Source of the DNA: Nitrospinota bacterium
GTDB taxonomy: Bacteria; Nitrospinota; Nitrospinia; Nitrospinales; VA-1
Length of the DNA stretch: 62,351 bases
Reading direction: 5' to 3'
Assembly (NCBI GenBank): GCA_013349585.1
Contig: DUZG01000005.1
Location: 1 to 62,351 of the forward strand
Below, piece by piece: positions 1 to 10,631 of this stretch (the stretch's first letter is position 1; every line of letters begins with the position of its first letter). The position numbers and the translations under genes are program-made. The notes below the pieces were generated by a model. That model saw only the letters and a list, made by a program, of their open reading frames with translations, had not been told where the DNA came from and searched no databases.

Positions 1-105
1 AAAAACTTGTACCACCTTTACTTGGATTTCCCGCAATCATTAAAGATATACAGGATATATTGATCATTTCATAATTCCCCCCTAAAATGCAAGGATATTA
101 TTAAA

Positions 106-131
106 GAAAACCCCGAATCTAGGGGGTTTTC
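106..131 (+). terminator. Rho-independent-type hairpin before the first gene
   Basis: A 9-bp perfect stem (GAAAACCCC pairing with GGGGTTTTC) closes an 8-base loop and is followed by a T-rich stretch. It most likely ends transcription of a gene lying before the window. It sits only 30 bases ahead of the next start codon, so a leader-attenuator role cannot be excluded. Confidence 0.6.
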
Positions 132-160
132 TCTATTTTCGCAACAAGGAGGTCATTGAA

Positions 161-469
161 ATGATTTTGCTGGAATTCAGTATGAGCCCCATGGATAAAG
201 GGGAAAGTGTGAGCAACGAGGTTAGCCAGTCGTTAAAAATTATCGATGAAAGCGGAGTTCCTTATAAGTTGAATCCGATGGGGACGGTTTTGGAAGGCGA
301 GTTCGATGAAGTCATGAGTGTTGTCAAACAATGCTATGAAACGATGCGTTCAGACTGCAAACGCATCACCTGCGGCATCAAAATAGATTATCGCGAAGGC
401 AAATCAGGAAGACTCGAATCTAAAATGGCCTCCATCGAAAAAAAACTGGGCAAAGAAGTAAGCAAATAA
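161..469 (+). CDS. MTH1187/YqgV family thiamine-binding protein
   Basis: A 102-residue protein matching the small UPF0045/MTH1187 family, whose members have a ferredoxin-like fold and bind thiamine or pyrimidine-like ligands. The family signature is visible: an N-terminal beta strand (LLEFSMSPMDKGESVS), then the YKLNPMGTVLEG segment and a C-terminal helix. Length is typical. The ATG is preceded by a strong Shine-Dalgarno (AAGGAGGT, positions 146-153) at good spacing. It stands alone with a terminator-like hairpin upstream. The physiological role of the family is not settled, so only ligand binding is suggested. Confidence 0.8.
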   Translation: MILLEFSMSPMDKGESVSNEVSQSLKIIDESGVPYKLNPMGTVLEGEFDEVMSVVKQCYETMRSDCKRITCGIKIDYREGKSGRLESKMASIEKKLGKEVSK

Positions 470-523
470 ATTCTACTCCAAAAACATAGACGCAGCATTC
501 ATAAAAAAGGAATAGCATGAAAT

Positions 524-802
524 ATGATTAAAAGTTTCCGTTGCAAGGATACGGACCGCCTGTTCCAAGATTCCCCAGTTTCCCGTTTTCGCAGTATCGA
601 AAGAGCTGCCCGGAGGAAACTGGAAATTCTTGAGGCCGCTATAGATCTAAATGATTTACGGCAACCATCAGGCAATCGATTAGAAGCAATTAAGGGGAGC
701 CTAAAAGGCCAATTCAGTATCCGCATTAGTGATCAATGGCGGGTTTGCTTCAGGTGGAAAGAAGACCACGCGCAGGAGGTAGAAATAGTCGATTACCATT
801 AA
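524..802 (+). CDS. higB: HigB-type toxin (RelE superfamily mRNA interferase)
   Basis: This 92-residue protein has full-length HigB/plasmid-killer features: the N-terminal IKSFRCKDTDRLF, the central ARRKLEIL helix, and the conserved GNRLEAIKG, QFSIRISDQWRVCFRW and EIVDYH blocks that form the RNase core. HigB toxins cut mRNA on the ribosome and are neutralised by HigA. The start is the ATG at 524. The antitoxin gene follows immediately (stop and start codons adjacent) in the usual toxin-first order of higBA, but it carries an internal stop codon. The toxin looks complete, so whether it is active or silenced is an open question. Confidence 0.88.
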   Translation: MIKSFRCKDTDRLFQDSPVSRFRSIERAARRKLEILEAAIDLNDLRQPSGNRLEAIKGSLKGQFSIRISDQWRVCFRWKEDHAQEVEIVDYH

Positions 803-1126
803 ATGGGATATTTAAATTATGAAAAAAAACTGGAACCAATCACACCAGGAGAAGTTTTACAGGAAGAGTTTTTGCGGCCCCTGGGCATCAGCCAGTACAA
901 ACTAGCTCGCGACCTGGATGTGCCTGTTGCTCGAATTAATGATATTATCTATTCCCGATAAGAAATTACCGCCAACTCTGCCCCTCGACTCGGAAAGTAC
1001 TTTAAAAATACTGCCGAATTTTGGATAAATTTACAGTCTCGCTACGACCTGAAAATAGCAAGGCGCCATGAATGGCCCGCTGTCGAAAAAAATATCCGGT
1101 CCCTTTCACAAAGTCCTTTAAGTTAG
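803..1126 (+). pseudogene. higA: HigA-type antitoxin with in-frame stop codon
   Basis: The frame starting at the ATG at 803 encodes a HigA-like XRE helix-turn-helix antitoxin: PITPGEVLQEEFL, then GISQYKLARDLDV (recognition region) and RINDIIYSR. A TAA at 959-961 interrupts it after 52 residues. The same frame then continues with perfect family similarity (EITANSAPRLGKYF, NTAEFWINLQSRYDL) to a TAG at 1124-1126, giving about 107 codons. The lesion replaces one codon of the usual GRRAIT/GKREIT segment. The truncated product would keep most of the helix-turn-helix but lose the dimerisation part. No frameshift is needed, so this is one point mutation, stop-codon read-through, or a base-calling error. 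Confidence 0.85.
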
Positions 1127-1348
1127 TCGAAATACCTTTTTTAGCCACAAGCGTATAGAACAGAACAACGATAAGACACCCTTTCTCAAAAAAGCGGTGG
1201 AATTTTTTTTCAAAGAGTTTTAGGTCACTTTCCTTTCCTTCAAACAACTTTTTGTAGTGCCTGTAAGTGCATACGCCCAGATACATTTATCAACAAATGT
1301 ATTTAGTTTTTTCTGGTCTGGTATCGGGTTGTTTTCAGGGTCTGTCAT
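1127..1348 (-). pseudogene. Possible frameshifted small membrane protein
   Basis: On the minus strand an ATG at 1348 opens a short frame (MTDPENNPIPDQKKL..., 42 codons to a stop at 1220). Near 1255 a second minus-strand frame takes over with plausible protein-like content: KKLFEGKESDLKLFEKKF followed by a hydrophobic run CLIVVLFYTLV. Joined by a one-base shift, the two would give a small protein with a charged N-terminus and one membrane segment, directly downstream of the cytochrome c gene. No family is recognised. It could equally be non-coding, so this is a weak call. Confidence 0.25.
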
Positions 1349-1373
1349 AGGTGCTCACTGCATTTATCTGTGG

Positions 1374-1736
1374 TTACAAATTCATCAACTCTTTTCTAAT
1401 ATATTGCACAACCGCCTGAATTTCTTGTGCAGTCAATTGCGATTTCCAGGGCATCATGGCGGTGCCTTTTCTTCCTTCCATGACAGATCGGATCATTCGT
1501 TTTTCTGTCAGTTGCTGCTTGGATTTTTCTGAGGTGAAATTTTTCGGAGGCGGATTCAACACATTCGCGGCGAAGGTTTTGCCATCTCCTTTGTTTCCGT
1601 GGCAGGCTTTACAATGTTTGAAAAAAATGTCGCGCCCGGTTTCAGAGTCAACGGGATCAGCAAAAGCAATTGAGGAAGAAAACAAACACACGAGCAAACT
1701 AAAACACCAGTTATTCAATTTATTCACCCCCTTCAT
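1374..1736 (-). CDS. Mono-haem c-type cytochrome, periplasmic
   Basis: A 120-residue protein with an N-terminal signal peptide (hydrophobic NNWCFSLLVCLFSSSIAFA, cleavage predicted after AFA) followed by one haem-binding motif CKACH near residue 43. A likely distal methionine lies in the TAMMPWK segment, the usual class I cytochrome c pattern. It should be exported, covalently haem-loaded and act as an electron carrier. The start is uncertain: the first ATG lies against a G/C hairpin, and a GTG or TTG three to six codons later would still keep the signal peptide. No partner oxidase or reductase lies alongside. Confidence 0.82.
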   Translation of the reverse strand: MKGVNKLNNWCFSLLVCLFSSSIAFADPVDSETGRDIFFKHCKACHGNKGDGKTFAANVLNPPPKNFTSEKSKQQLTEKRMIRSVMEGRKGTAMMPWKSQLTAQEIQAVVQYIRKELMNL

Positions 1737-1737
1737 T

Positions 1738-1756
1738 CCCCCCTTGTCAGGGGGGG
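1738..1756. repeat. C6/G7 hairpin at the cytochrome c start
   Basis: Six C residues (1738-1743) and seven G residues (1750-1756) flank a six-base loop. The element touches the annotated ATG of the cytochrome gene on the minus strand, where its G run would serve as the ribosome-binding site. It resembles short intergenic palindromes found in many bacteria. Confidence 0.5.
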
Positions 1757-1846
1757 AGGTTTTATCAAATCAACACTATTTCTAAAAGCGAAACGATAAT
1801 CGTTTACCTTAAAACGTTCTAACCTATTGCCAGTGACGGCTCGCCA

Positions 1847-4549
1847 CTAAAGTACGTCTTCGAGTTTTTCGATCATTAATACTTCGATCATATTTGCTTT
1901 GAATCGGCTCATCAGTTTATTGAAGGTGACACATTGATCTTTCAGCGAAACATAAAACACATCGATGCCTCGGTCCCCTTGAGTCGATATTTTAGCCCGG
2001 TGGATGAGGATGCCAAAATCAGCAAACACGGATGCAATTTTATAAAGCATCCCCAAGTGATCACGAGCCTCAACACGAATGACAGTGAAAGTGTCTGCAG
2101 TTTCCCTTTCCACTTGAATCCGCGGAACAATAGCCTCATGGGAACTTTTTTGTTCTCCTGCATAGCGAGTACGGGTTCGCATCATTTTTTGCAGACTGAT
2201 TTTCTTTGAGAATAAATCTGACAAGTTGAGTTTGATTTCTTTCCAGATTTCAAAATTGTCTCCTGTGGTGATCTCGCTTTCTTCAACCTGGACCGAGACT
2301 ATGACATACCCGTCTTTCTTTAAGTAGATATGAGCCCCCAGTATATTCAAGCTTCTTGCTGTTAACGCGCCCACCAGTTTTTTAAACGACTCTTGCCCGG
2401 AAACACAAGATAGTGTGAGGTTATGGAACTTCCCTTCTTCATTGAATTCGTGATGCAATATGAAAGGTTTGTCTTTCAGTGAACGAATCAACCTTATATG
2501 CAAAGCCACTTCTTCAGAGTGTGCCGTCATCAGGTAATCTTCTGGCATTAGACGAAGATGGGCTTCAATGTCCGCAACGGGAAGCTCGCGGTGCAGGGCT
2601 TTAAATACGCCAACCCTTGTTGCTTGTGGGTGTTGATTCAACGATTCAGGGTTATGGAGATATTTTAAAGTACGCTCGTAAAGCTCGAAGAGCAAAAGTT
2701 TTTTCCAGGCTGTTAAAGTTCCCGGTGCGACAGCACGCAACTCGGCATAACTGAGCAGATACAATGCCGCAAGATGTTCTGGACTGACCACTGTTTTAGC
2801 GAATTTCTGAATTACTTTTGGTTGATGGATGTCCTGATACAAAGCGGTTTCAACCATTGCATAAATATTTTTTATTAAAAATTCCAGCAGTTCTTTTTCA
2901 TCTATCTTCAGGTGCAGTCTATCGCCGATGAACTTTAAAAATCCGGTCAGCCCAGACTCACCATCCATACCGGAGAGGGTTCCTGCAGACTGTAAAAGCG
3001 CAGCGAACTTCAAAGTCTTTTTATTTGGGTAGTCCTTATAGAGTGTCGTCAAATCGGCAGGTTTACTCAGGGTTGATGATTCCATTTCTTCCAGAAACCG
3101 GATAATGCGCAGCGAATGCTCATCAGCTGTGTAGTGATGATAGAAATCGTGGTTGACCTTGCAATGCGCCAATCCGAATTCCGGCAATACCTGTTCCAAA
3201 ATTTCTGTTTCGTGCATCAGCCTCAGAGTCTTCTCGGAATTGCTGTCGCCGAGAATAGAAAATAGAAAATTTCTAATCTCTTCTCCCTTCATATGCTCCG
3301 CGTTGATGAGTTTTTTGTGCAATCTTAATTGTCTTTGCAATTGGTAGTCAGGCAAGACGGGGTGTTTTCGGCAAAGTTCCAGTGCTGTCAGCACGAGGGA
3401 TTTGTCGTTTTTAAAATCTTTTTTCGGATCTCCGTCATAAACCAAGGTTGAACCGGAGATGTTGAAACCATTCCCCAAAGACTTTTTTGTTAGATCGGAA
3501 AGAACTCGCATAAAAGATTGCCGAGCTTGCAGACAATGTTCGAAAAGGTTTTCAGAGAAGTTGTAGATGTTAGTGGCGTGCAGGTAATAATCGCGCATAA
3601 AGTCTTCCACCGGTTGCCCGTCAAAAGAAGCGTGATAACCCAGGTGGGTGGCAAGGTCTTTCTGGATATCTCGAGACAAAACATCGGTCTTTTTTTCTGT
3701 CAGGTAATGCAGTTCATTACGAACCCGCAGAGAAAAGTCCACCGAGTTATAGAGCGACTCAATTTCTTGTGGAGAAATATTCTGAGTGTCGCCAATTTCC
3801 CTGAAAGAATGAACTCCGAATCGAACCGCCGTTGCCCAAAGGGCGTTATGATAATCTCTCAAACCACCGGGACCATTTTTGATATCCGGTTCCGGGTGAC
3901 AGACAACCCCTTCTTTATTTCCATAGCGTGTGTACTTCTCTTTCAACTTTGAATTCAAAAACTTTTTGACACCTTTTTGCAGAACCTTTTTATTGATGGA
4001 AGTTGTAAAACGGCCATAGATAATCTGGTCGCCAATCAAGAATCGGGTTTCTATCATTGACGTTTTGATCGTCAGGTCGTCTTTAGCCAAGTTTACGCAG
4101 TCTTTAATCGTGCGGGAACTGTGACCAATTTCCATGCCAAACCCCCAAAATATAGACAATGCATCCTGTATAAACATATCTGTAAGGGGTTTTGGCCCCT
4201 CAGGGAGCAGGAATAGCAAATCGATGTCGGAAAGCGGATTTAGCTCTCCTCTTCCATAACCGCCGACTGCGACCAGACAAAAATCTTCAAGCACCGGAGC
4301 GGACTGATATTTTTCCAGTCGGACCATGGAAAGAATGACATGCCGGATCACCTCATCGATCAAACTGGTATATGACTGAATCACTTCCCACCCACCGGCT
4401 CCAGAACGGTGCCAGGATTTGATTTTCTCTTTTTCAGATCGGATCAATTCTTTGAGTGCATTGAAATAAGGTAAGCGTTCCCTGGGATCCTGTGGGATTT
4501 CCTGGGCGTTGCTGAAATCAATTGCCAGTCGATAATCGGGTGTAATCAT
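1847..4549 (-). CDS. glnD: GlnD-like PII uridylyltransferase with degenerate HD domain
   Basis: A 900-residue protein with the GlnD domain order. The nucleotidyltransferase domain carries GGYGRGELNPLSDIDLL at residues 96-112, with D108 and D110 as the metal ligands. Then come the linker domain, an HD-like domain (about 465-600) and two C-terminal ACT domains (LTLSCVSGQ... and FTVIRVEARDHLGML...). GlnD senses glutamine and uridylylates PII (GlnB/GlnK) in nitrogen control. The HD domain is abnormal: the first histidine survives (ADEH, H478), but the LFHDIAKG block reads LLQSAGTL (Q520-S521 replace His-Asp), and later His/Asp positions are also changed. Transferase activity is therefore expected, but the uridylyl-removing activity is probably lost. 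Length and frame are otherwise normal. Confidence 0.9.
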   Translation of the reverse strand: MITPDYRLAIDFSNAQEIPQDPRERLPYFNALKELIRSEKEKIKSWHRSGAGGWEVIQSYTSLIDEVIRHVILSMVRLEKYQSAPVLEDFCLVAVGGYGRGELNPLSDIDLLFLLPEGPKPLTDMFIQDALSIFWGFGMEIGHSSRTIKDCVNLAKDDLTIKTSMIETRFLIGDQIIYGRFTTSINKKVLQKGVKKFLNSKLKEKYTRYGNKEGVVCHPEPDIKNGPGGLRDYHNALWATAVRFGVHSFREIGDTQNISPQEIESLYNSVDFSLRVRNELHYLTEKKTDVLSRDIQKDLATHLGYHASFDGQPVEDFMRDYYLHATNIYNFSENLFEHCLQARQSFMRVLSDLTKKSLGNGFNISGSTLVYDGDPKKDFKNDKSLVLTALELCRKHPVLPDYQLQRQLRLHKKLINAEHMKGEEIRNFLFSILGDSNSEKTLRLMHETEILEQVLPEFGLAHCKVNHDFYHHYTADEHSLRIIRFLEEMESSTLSKPADLTTLYKDYPNKKTLKFAALLQSAGTLSGMDGESGLTGFLKFIGDRLHLKIDEKELLEFLIKNIYAMVETALYQDIHQPKVIQKFAKTVVSPEHLAALYLLSYAELRAVAPGTLTAWKKLLLFELYERTLKYLHNPESLNQHPQATRVGVFKALHRELPVADIEAHLRLMPEDYLMTAHSEEVALHIRLIRSLKDKPFILHHEFNEEGKFHNLTLSCVSGQESFKKLVGALTARSLNILGAHIYLKKDGYVIVSVQVEESEITTGDNFEIWKEIKLNLSDLFSKKISLQKMMRTRTRYAGEQKSSHEAIVPRIQVERETADTFTVIRVEARDHLGMLYKIASVFADFGILIHRAKISTQGDRGIDVFYVSLKDQCVTFNKLMSRFKANMIEVLMIEKLEDVL

Positions 4550-7156
<2,607 letters not shown>

Positions 7157-7186
7157 TCAATCCGCTGGACACGTTGGAGTTTTTGA

Positions 7187-7204
7187 GGCCCTCAAAAGAG
7201 GGCC
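7187..7204 (+). terminator. Hairpin after icd
   Basis: A perfect 7-bp stem (GGCCCTC/GAGGGCC) with an AAAA loop lies in the gap after icd. It lacks a U tract, so it may stabilise the icd transcript or weakly attenuate read-through into mdh rather than terminate fully. Confidence 0.45.
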
Positions 7205-7207
7205 CCA

Positions 7208-7223
7208 ATAAAAACCTCGGCGA
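7208..7223 (+). repeat. 16-bp direct repeat, intergenic copy (second copy in mdh)
   Basis: The 16-mer ATAAAAACCTCGGCGA here recurs exactly at 7348-7363 inside mdh, where it encodes part of the YKNLGD segment, 140 bases away in the same orientation. The copy in the gap looks like a partial duplication of coding sequence. Confidence 0.5.
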
Positions 7224-7271
7224 ATAACAAGCTAAACCTGATTTAGGTTTGCTTTCATTTGAGGAACTGCT

Positions 7272-8234
7272 ATGTCAAGCGCAAGAAAAAAAATCACAGT
7301 TGTTGGTGCGGGCCAAGTTGGATCAACCGTCGCCCAGCTCGCCGCATATAAAAACCTCGGCGATGTGGTGATCATAGATATTGTTGAAGGAGTCCCGCAA
7401 GGAAAAGCATTGGACTTGCAAGAGTCAAGCTGTCTGCAAGTGTTCGATAGCCTGATAACGGGAACCAACGACTATAAGGATACAGCAAATTCAGATATCG
7501 TTGTTATCACCGCAGGCTTGCCTCGCAAACCTGGGATGAGCCGTGAAGACCTTCTCGCCACCAATGCCAAAATTGTACAATCGGTGACCGAACAAGTCAT
7601 GGAGCATTCTCCCGACCCCATCATTATCGTTGTATCAAATCCTCTCGATGCTATGGTTTACATGGCAAAGAAAACGGGCAACCTGCCAAAAAATAAAATC
7701 ATAGGTATGGCCGGTGTGCTTGATTCTGCGCGTTTAAGAACATTTGTTTCGTTGGAACTGGGTTGTTCCCTGGTTGATGTGGATGCAATGGTTCTTGGCG
7801 GACATGGCGATTCCATGGTGCCTCTCCCCCGTTACACTTCGGTTTCTGGGATATCAATAACTGAGTTGATGACCCCCGAACAGATCGAGCGAGTGGTAGA
7901 GCGCACACGAAAAGGCGGAGCAGAAATTGTTTCTCTTTTAAAAACTGGTAGCGCCTTTTATGCTCCAGGTGCTTCGGTTGTGCAAATGATAGAATCCATT
8001 TTACAGGACAAACGCCGCATTCTCCCATGTACCGCTTATCTAGAAGGGGAGTATGGCTGGAAAGGTATTTTCTTTGGTGTACCTGTTATGCTTGGCATTA
8101 ATGGCATAGAAAAAGTCATCGAGCTAAAAATGACGGAAGAAGAAAAGGCTGCACTGGATAAATCCGCTGGAGATGTTAAAAAGACCTGCGATGAAATAGA
8201 TGATATCATCTCCGAATCAAACGAAAAAAAATGA
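7272..8234 (+). CDS. mdh: Malate dehydrogenase (LDH-like type)
   Basis: A 320-residue NAD-binding dehydrogenase with an N-terminal Rossmann motif ([12 protein letters not shown], residues 10-21) and the NAD-specific acidic residue in VVIIDIVEG. The catalytic His178 sits in LGGHGDSM. Arg85 in [10 protein letters not shown] marks oxaloacetate/malate rather than lactate specificity. It interconverts malate and oxaloacetate in the oxidative or reductive TCA cycle. A GAGGAA ribosome-binding site sits before the ATG. Placement straight after icd suggests joint expression of two TCA-cycle enzymes. It ends at a strong bidirectional terminator. Confidence 0.95.
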   Translation: MSSARKKITVVGAGQVGSTVAQLAAYKNLGDVVIIDIVEGVPQGKALDLQESSCLQVFDSLITGTNDYKDTANSDIVVITAGLPRKPGMSREDLLATNAKIVQSVTEQVMEHSPDPIIIVVSNPLDAMVYMAKKTGNLPKNKIIGMAGVLDSARLRTFVSLELGCSLVDVDAMVLGGHGDSMVPLPRYTSVSGISITELMTPEQIERVVERTRKGGAEIVSLLKTGSAFYAPGASVVQMIESILQDKRRILPCTAYLEGEYGWKGIFFGVPVMLGINGIEKVIELKMTEEEKAALDKSAGDVKKTCDEIDDIISESNEKK

Positions 8235-8237
8235 CTC

Positions 8238-8283
8238 CCACCCCTCGGTAGATTTTCATAAAATCTGCTGGGGGATTTTTTAT
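8238..8283. terminator. Bidirectional terminator between mdh and the phosphoesterase gene
   Basis: A long, slightly imperfect stem (CCCCTCGGTAGATTTT with AAATCTGCTGGGGG, CATA loop) is followed by a T run at 8275-8281. It sits between convergent genes and overlaps the stop codon of the minus-strand gene, so it probably serves both. Confidence 0.8.
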
Positions 8284-9359
8284 TGCCTCGAAAAGTCGAA
8301 CGTTTCGTAAACACTAACACCTTCCGGCTTACCATCACATTCCAATGGAATGGAGTACCAAAATTTTTTTCCTGCCTTCCACCTAGGGTTCCATTCATCA
8401 TCCGGGTCATCTTGAACGCACACAAGCCAAACAATACCTTCTAGCTTTTCCTTTGAAACATCCAAAGTGATGAAGTGATTCATCAATGCTCTGTTAGCCA
8501 ACGCATCAAATACATCTTTAGGAGCAGTATATTTATCTATATTTTGCTGGTCGGCAAAAGGTTTGAAAATCGCACCCCCTCCACCTGAGACAATGTGCAT
8601 TGTCCCATCTCCACTTTGGTATTTCCCCGACTCTGATTTGATGACCTTAAAAGTACCCTCTTCAGTCGGACTCATCTGATGAAAACGTTCGTAAGAATGT
8701 TGATTGCCTGCCAAAACCAGATCCGGTTTCAAAGCGTTTAACTGTTTAAGAACCGTATTACGCTTGTCGAGATACCAAGTTGTGGTGATAGCCGGTTCGT
8801 GAACAGCGAGAATTATCCACATGCCTTTTTCTCTGGCTTCTTTAATACGTGGAGCAAGCCAAGGAGTCGGGTCTTGCCAGGGATAGTTGTTGATAACCCC
8901 AATCAACGCATTGCCGATCACCCGCGTTCCTTCCATAGTACGAGGGGAAGGAAGACCCGATATGTCGAATCCAGAATCGAGGAGGTCAATTTTATCCCAA
9001 CAGCCGGAAGCCTTTGGTTTCCATTTTTTTGGTGGCAAGTCATTATCCCCCGCTACAAATAATTTTACCGGATAAGGATCGGAAAGAGTCTCTTTGATTT
9101 CTTTAATATATCGATCTGGACAGGATTGAGGAAAAAAACCGGGTTGGTAAACGAAATCGCCCAAATGCAGTAAAGCATCGGCATTTTTTTCGCGCATGGA
9201 TTTTTGTACCGCCATAAATCCAGGGGCATATGCTCTCTCGCCAGTTCCAGTATCACCCACTACGACAATCCGTGTTGCACCTTCTCCTATTGAGTAGTTC
9301 ACAAATATGGCGAGGGAAAGAAGAAAAATAATTTTTATCGCAAACCATTTCATAATCAA
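8280..9359 (-). CDS. Secreted calcineurin-like metallophosphoesterase (purple acid phosphatase type)
   Basis: A 359-residue protein with an N-terminal signal sequence or anchor (IKIIFLLSLAIFVNYSIGEGA). The metallophosphoesterase metal-binding blocks appear in order: GDTGTG (about residue 35), LLHLGDFVY, AGDNDLP (in place of GNHD), VHEPA and AGNQHSYER. It should be a periplasmic phosphatase or phosphodiesterase, resembling the acid phosphatase/tartrate-resistant group. The substrate cannot be told from sequence. Its start overlaps the stop of the upstream arsenate reductase gene by four bases, so the two are translationally coupled. AGDNDL in place of AGNHD is a variant of the metal-bridging Asn motif, seen in related phosphatases. 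Confidence 0.8.
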   Translation of the reverse strand: MIMKWFAIKIIFLLSLAIFVNYSIGEGATRIVVVGDTGTGERAYAPGFMAVQKSMREKNADALLHLGDFVYQPGFFPQSCPDRYIKEIKETLSDPYPVKLFVAGDNDLPPKKWKPKASGCWDKIDLLDSGFDISGLPSPRTMEGTRVIGNALIGVINNYPWQDPTPWLAPRIKEAREKGMWIILAVHEPAITTTWYLDKRNTVLKQLNALKPDLVLAGNQHSYERFHQMSPTEEGTFKVIKSESGKYQSGDGTMHIVSGGGGAIFKPFADQQNIDKYTAPKDVFDALANRALMNHFITLDVSKEKLEGIVWLVCVQDDPDDEWNPRWKAGKKFWYSIPLECDGKPEGVSVYETFDFSRQ

Positions 9360-9787
9360 TGTAATCCTTCTGGCAGGGTTTCTATGAATGCGCGAATTTC
9401 ATCGCGAACTCTACGGTAATGATCCAGGGCTTCTTCATCTGTCTTTGCTGTTTGCGCCAATTTGGGAGGATCGTCGAATCCGTGATGCACAACAGTAGTG
9501 GCACATGAAAAGATAGGACAGTTCTCATCCGCATCACCACAAATGGTGACCACAATATCGAAAGGAATCGTTTGCACCTCTTCGACTCGCTGCGACTTCT
9601 GCTGGGTGATGTCTACTCCCTCTTCCTGCATCACTTTCACCGCGTTGGGATTAACACCATGCGCTTCGAGTCCAGCTGAAAACGCCTGAATGGAATCGCC
9701 TTTCAACTGCTTGGCCCAGCCTTCCGCCATCTGGCTACGGCAAGAGTTACCCGTACACAAGAATAGAATTTTTAGTTTTTTCTCCAT
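9356..9787 (-). CDS. arsC: Arsenate reductase, thioredoxin-coupled (LMW-PTP fold)
   Basis: About 143 residues with the low-molecular-weight phosphatase P-loop FLCTGNSCRSQMAEGW near the N-terminus and the C-terminal redox cysteines in VTICGDADENCPIF. These are the three-cysteine relay of thioredoxin-linked ArsC, which reduces arsenate to arsenite. The DDPP motif is also present. The ATG giving MEKKLKIL is preferred. A GTG six codons upstream is possible. No arsenite exporter or ArsR lies nearby. Coupling to a secreted phosphatase suggests the pair may be linked to phosphate/arsenate stress, which is an inference. Confidence 0.9.
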   Translation of the reverse strand: MEKKLKILFLCTGNSCRSQMAEGWAKQLKGDSIQAFSAGLEAHGVNPNAVKVMQEEGVDITQQKSQRVEEVQTIPFDIVVTICGDADENCPIFSCATTVVHHGFDDPPKLAQTAKTDEEALDHYRRVRDEIRAFIETLPEGLH

Positions 9788-9914
9788 ACACCCCAATCCT
9801 ACCACTCACATGTGTGGGAGGCAACAAGGCTACGCCTTAAAGGAAAATTGGCAGACCCAAAGTAAAAGGCTAGGCGGCTTCTCTTTGCTTTTTTGAAATA
9901 GACCTATTACCTTC

Positions 9915-9957
9915 CCGCGTTGCGCGGCTTGATTTTCGTTTAATTTTCGCCTATAAT
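9915..9957 (+). promoter_or_regulatory. lexA promoter with overlapping palindrome
   Basis: TTGATT (9929-9934) and a consensus TATAAT (9952-9957) are spaced by 17 bases. Directly upstream lies the perfect palindrome CCGCG-TTG-CGCGG (9915-9927), and the spacer holds two ATTTTCG repeats 11 bases apart. Since LexA represses its own gene in most bacteria, one of these is a candidate LexA box. It matches neither the E. coli nor the B. subtilis consensus. Confidence 0.6.
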
Positions 9958-9980
9958 GAAAAGCACAAGGAGGCTCAAAT

Positions 9981-10580
9981 ATGCATCTCACCAAGCGTCA
10001 GCGGGAAATCTATGAGTATCTGAAGGATCATATTCGCAGTCAGGGATATGCGCCGAGCATCTCCGAGATAGGCAAACAGTTTGACCTCAGCTCCCCAGCC
10101 ACGGTGCACAAACACCTGGCACATCTCGAAGAGAAGGGACTGATCCGCAAACAACAGAACCTGAGCCGTGCTATTGAAGTGGTGCCCGAATCGGGCAATG
10201 CTTTCTCCTATCCTCTACTGGGAGAAATCGCCGCAGGAAAACCTTTAGAAGCTCTCGATCAACGCGAAGTGATCGATCTGTTGCCCGATGGCGGGGACAA
10301 AGATGTTTTTGTCTTACGTGTCAAAGGCAATTCAATGATCGACGACCATATCCAGAGCGGAGATTATGTAATCGTAGAAAAACGTAACGTGGCAGAAAAC
10401 GGAGAAACGGTGGTGGCGTTGATCGATAACGATCGCGCAACTTTGAAACGCTTTTACCGCGAGAACGGTCAGATACGATTGCAACCTGCACACCCGGATA
10501 TGAAACCCATCTTTGTTCGCGAGGGAGACTTTTCTATCCAGGGCGTGGTCATCAGTGTCTTAAGGAAATTCAATAAATAA
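9981..10580 (+). CDS. lexA: LexA repressor
   Basis: A 199-residue SOS repressor. The winged-helix DNA-binding domain is at residues 1-65 (LTKRQREIYEYL... SPATVHKHLAHLEEKGLI). The Ala85-Gly86 autocleavage site follows in GEIAAGKP, then the S24 latent protease domain with Ser118 (GNSM) and Lys156 (ATLKRFY). It represses DNA-damage genes and self-cleaves when stimulated by RecA filaments. A strong AAGGAGG ribosome-binding site and a good promoter precede it. The gene downstream, in the position of an SOS polymerase, is a dinB pseudogene, so this LexA has lost at least one adjacent target. Confidence 0.95.
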   Translation: MHLTKRQREIYEYLKDHIRSQGYAPSISEIGKQFDLSSPATVHKHLAHLEEKGLIRKQQNLSRAIEVVPESGNAFSYPLLGEIAAGKPLEALDQREVIDLLPDGGDKDVFVLRVKGNSMIDDHIQSGDYVIVEKRNVAENGETVVALIDNDRATLKRFYRENGQIRLQPAHPDMKPIFVREGDFSIQGVVISVLRKFNK

Positions 10581-10631
10581 TCAACCACAGACAAACAAGA
10601 GGTTGGATTTAGCGAAATTTTACATTTAAAT

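Noticed and set aside
106-131. Riboswitch upstream of the thiamine-binding protein gene
   Set aside because: Only a simple hairpin is seen; no TPP-riboswitch (THI) motif is present in the first 160 bases.
3518-3952. Open reading frame on the plus strand inside glnD (144 codons)
   Set aside because: It lies antisense to a long gene with clear family motifs, has no ribosome-binding site and no recognisable protein content.
7272-8234. Lactate dehydrogenase instead of malate dehydrogenase
   Set aside because: The substrate-specificity position is Arg ([10 protein letters not shown]), as in malate dehydrogenases, and the gene pairs with isocitrate dehydrogenase.
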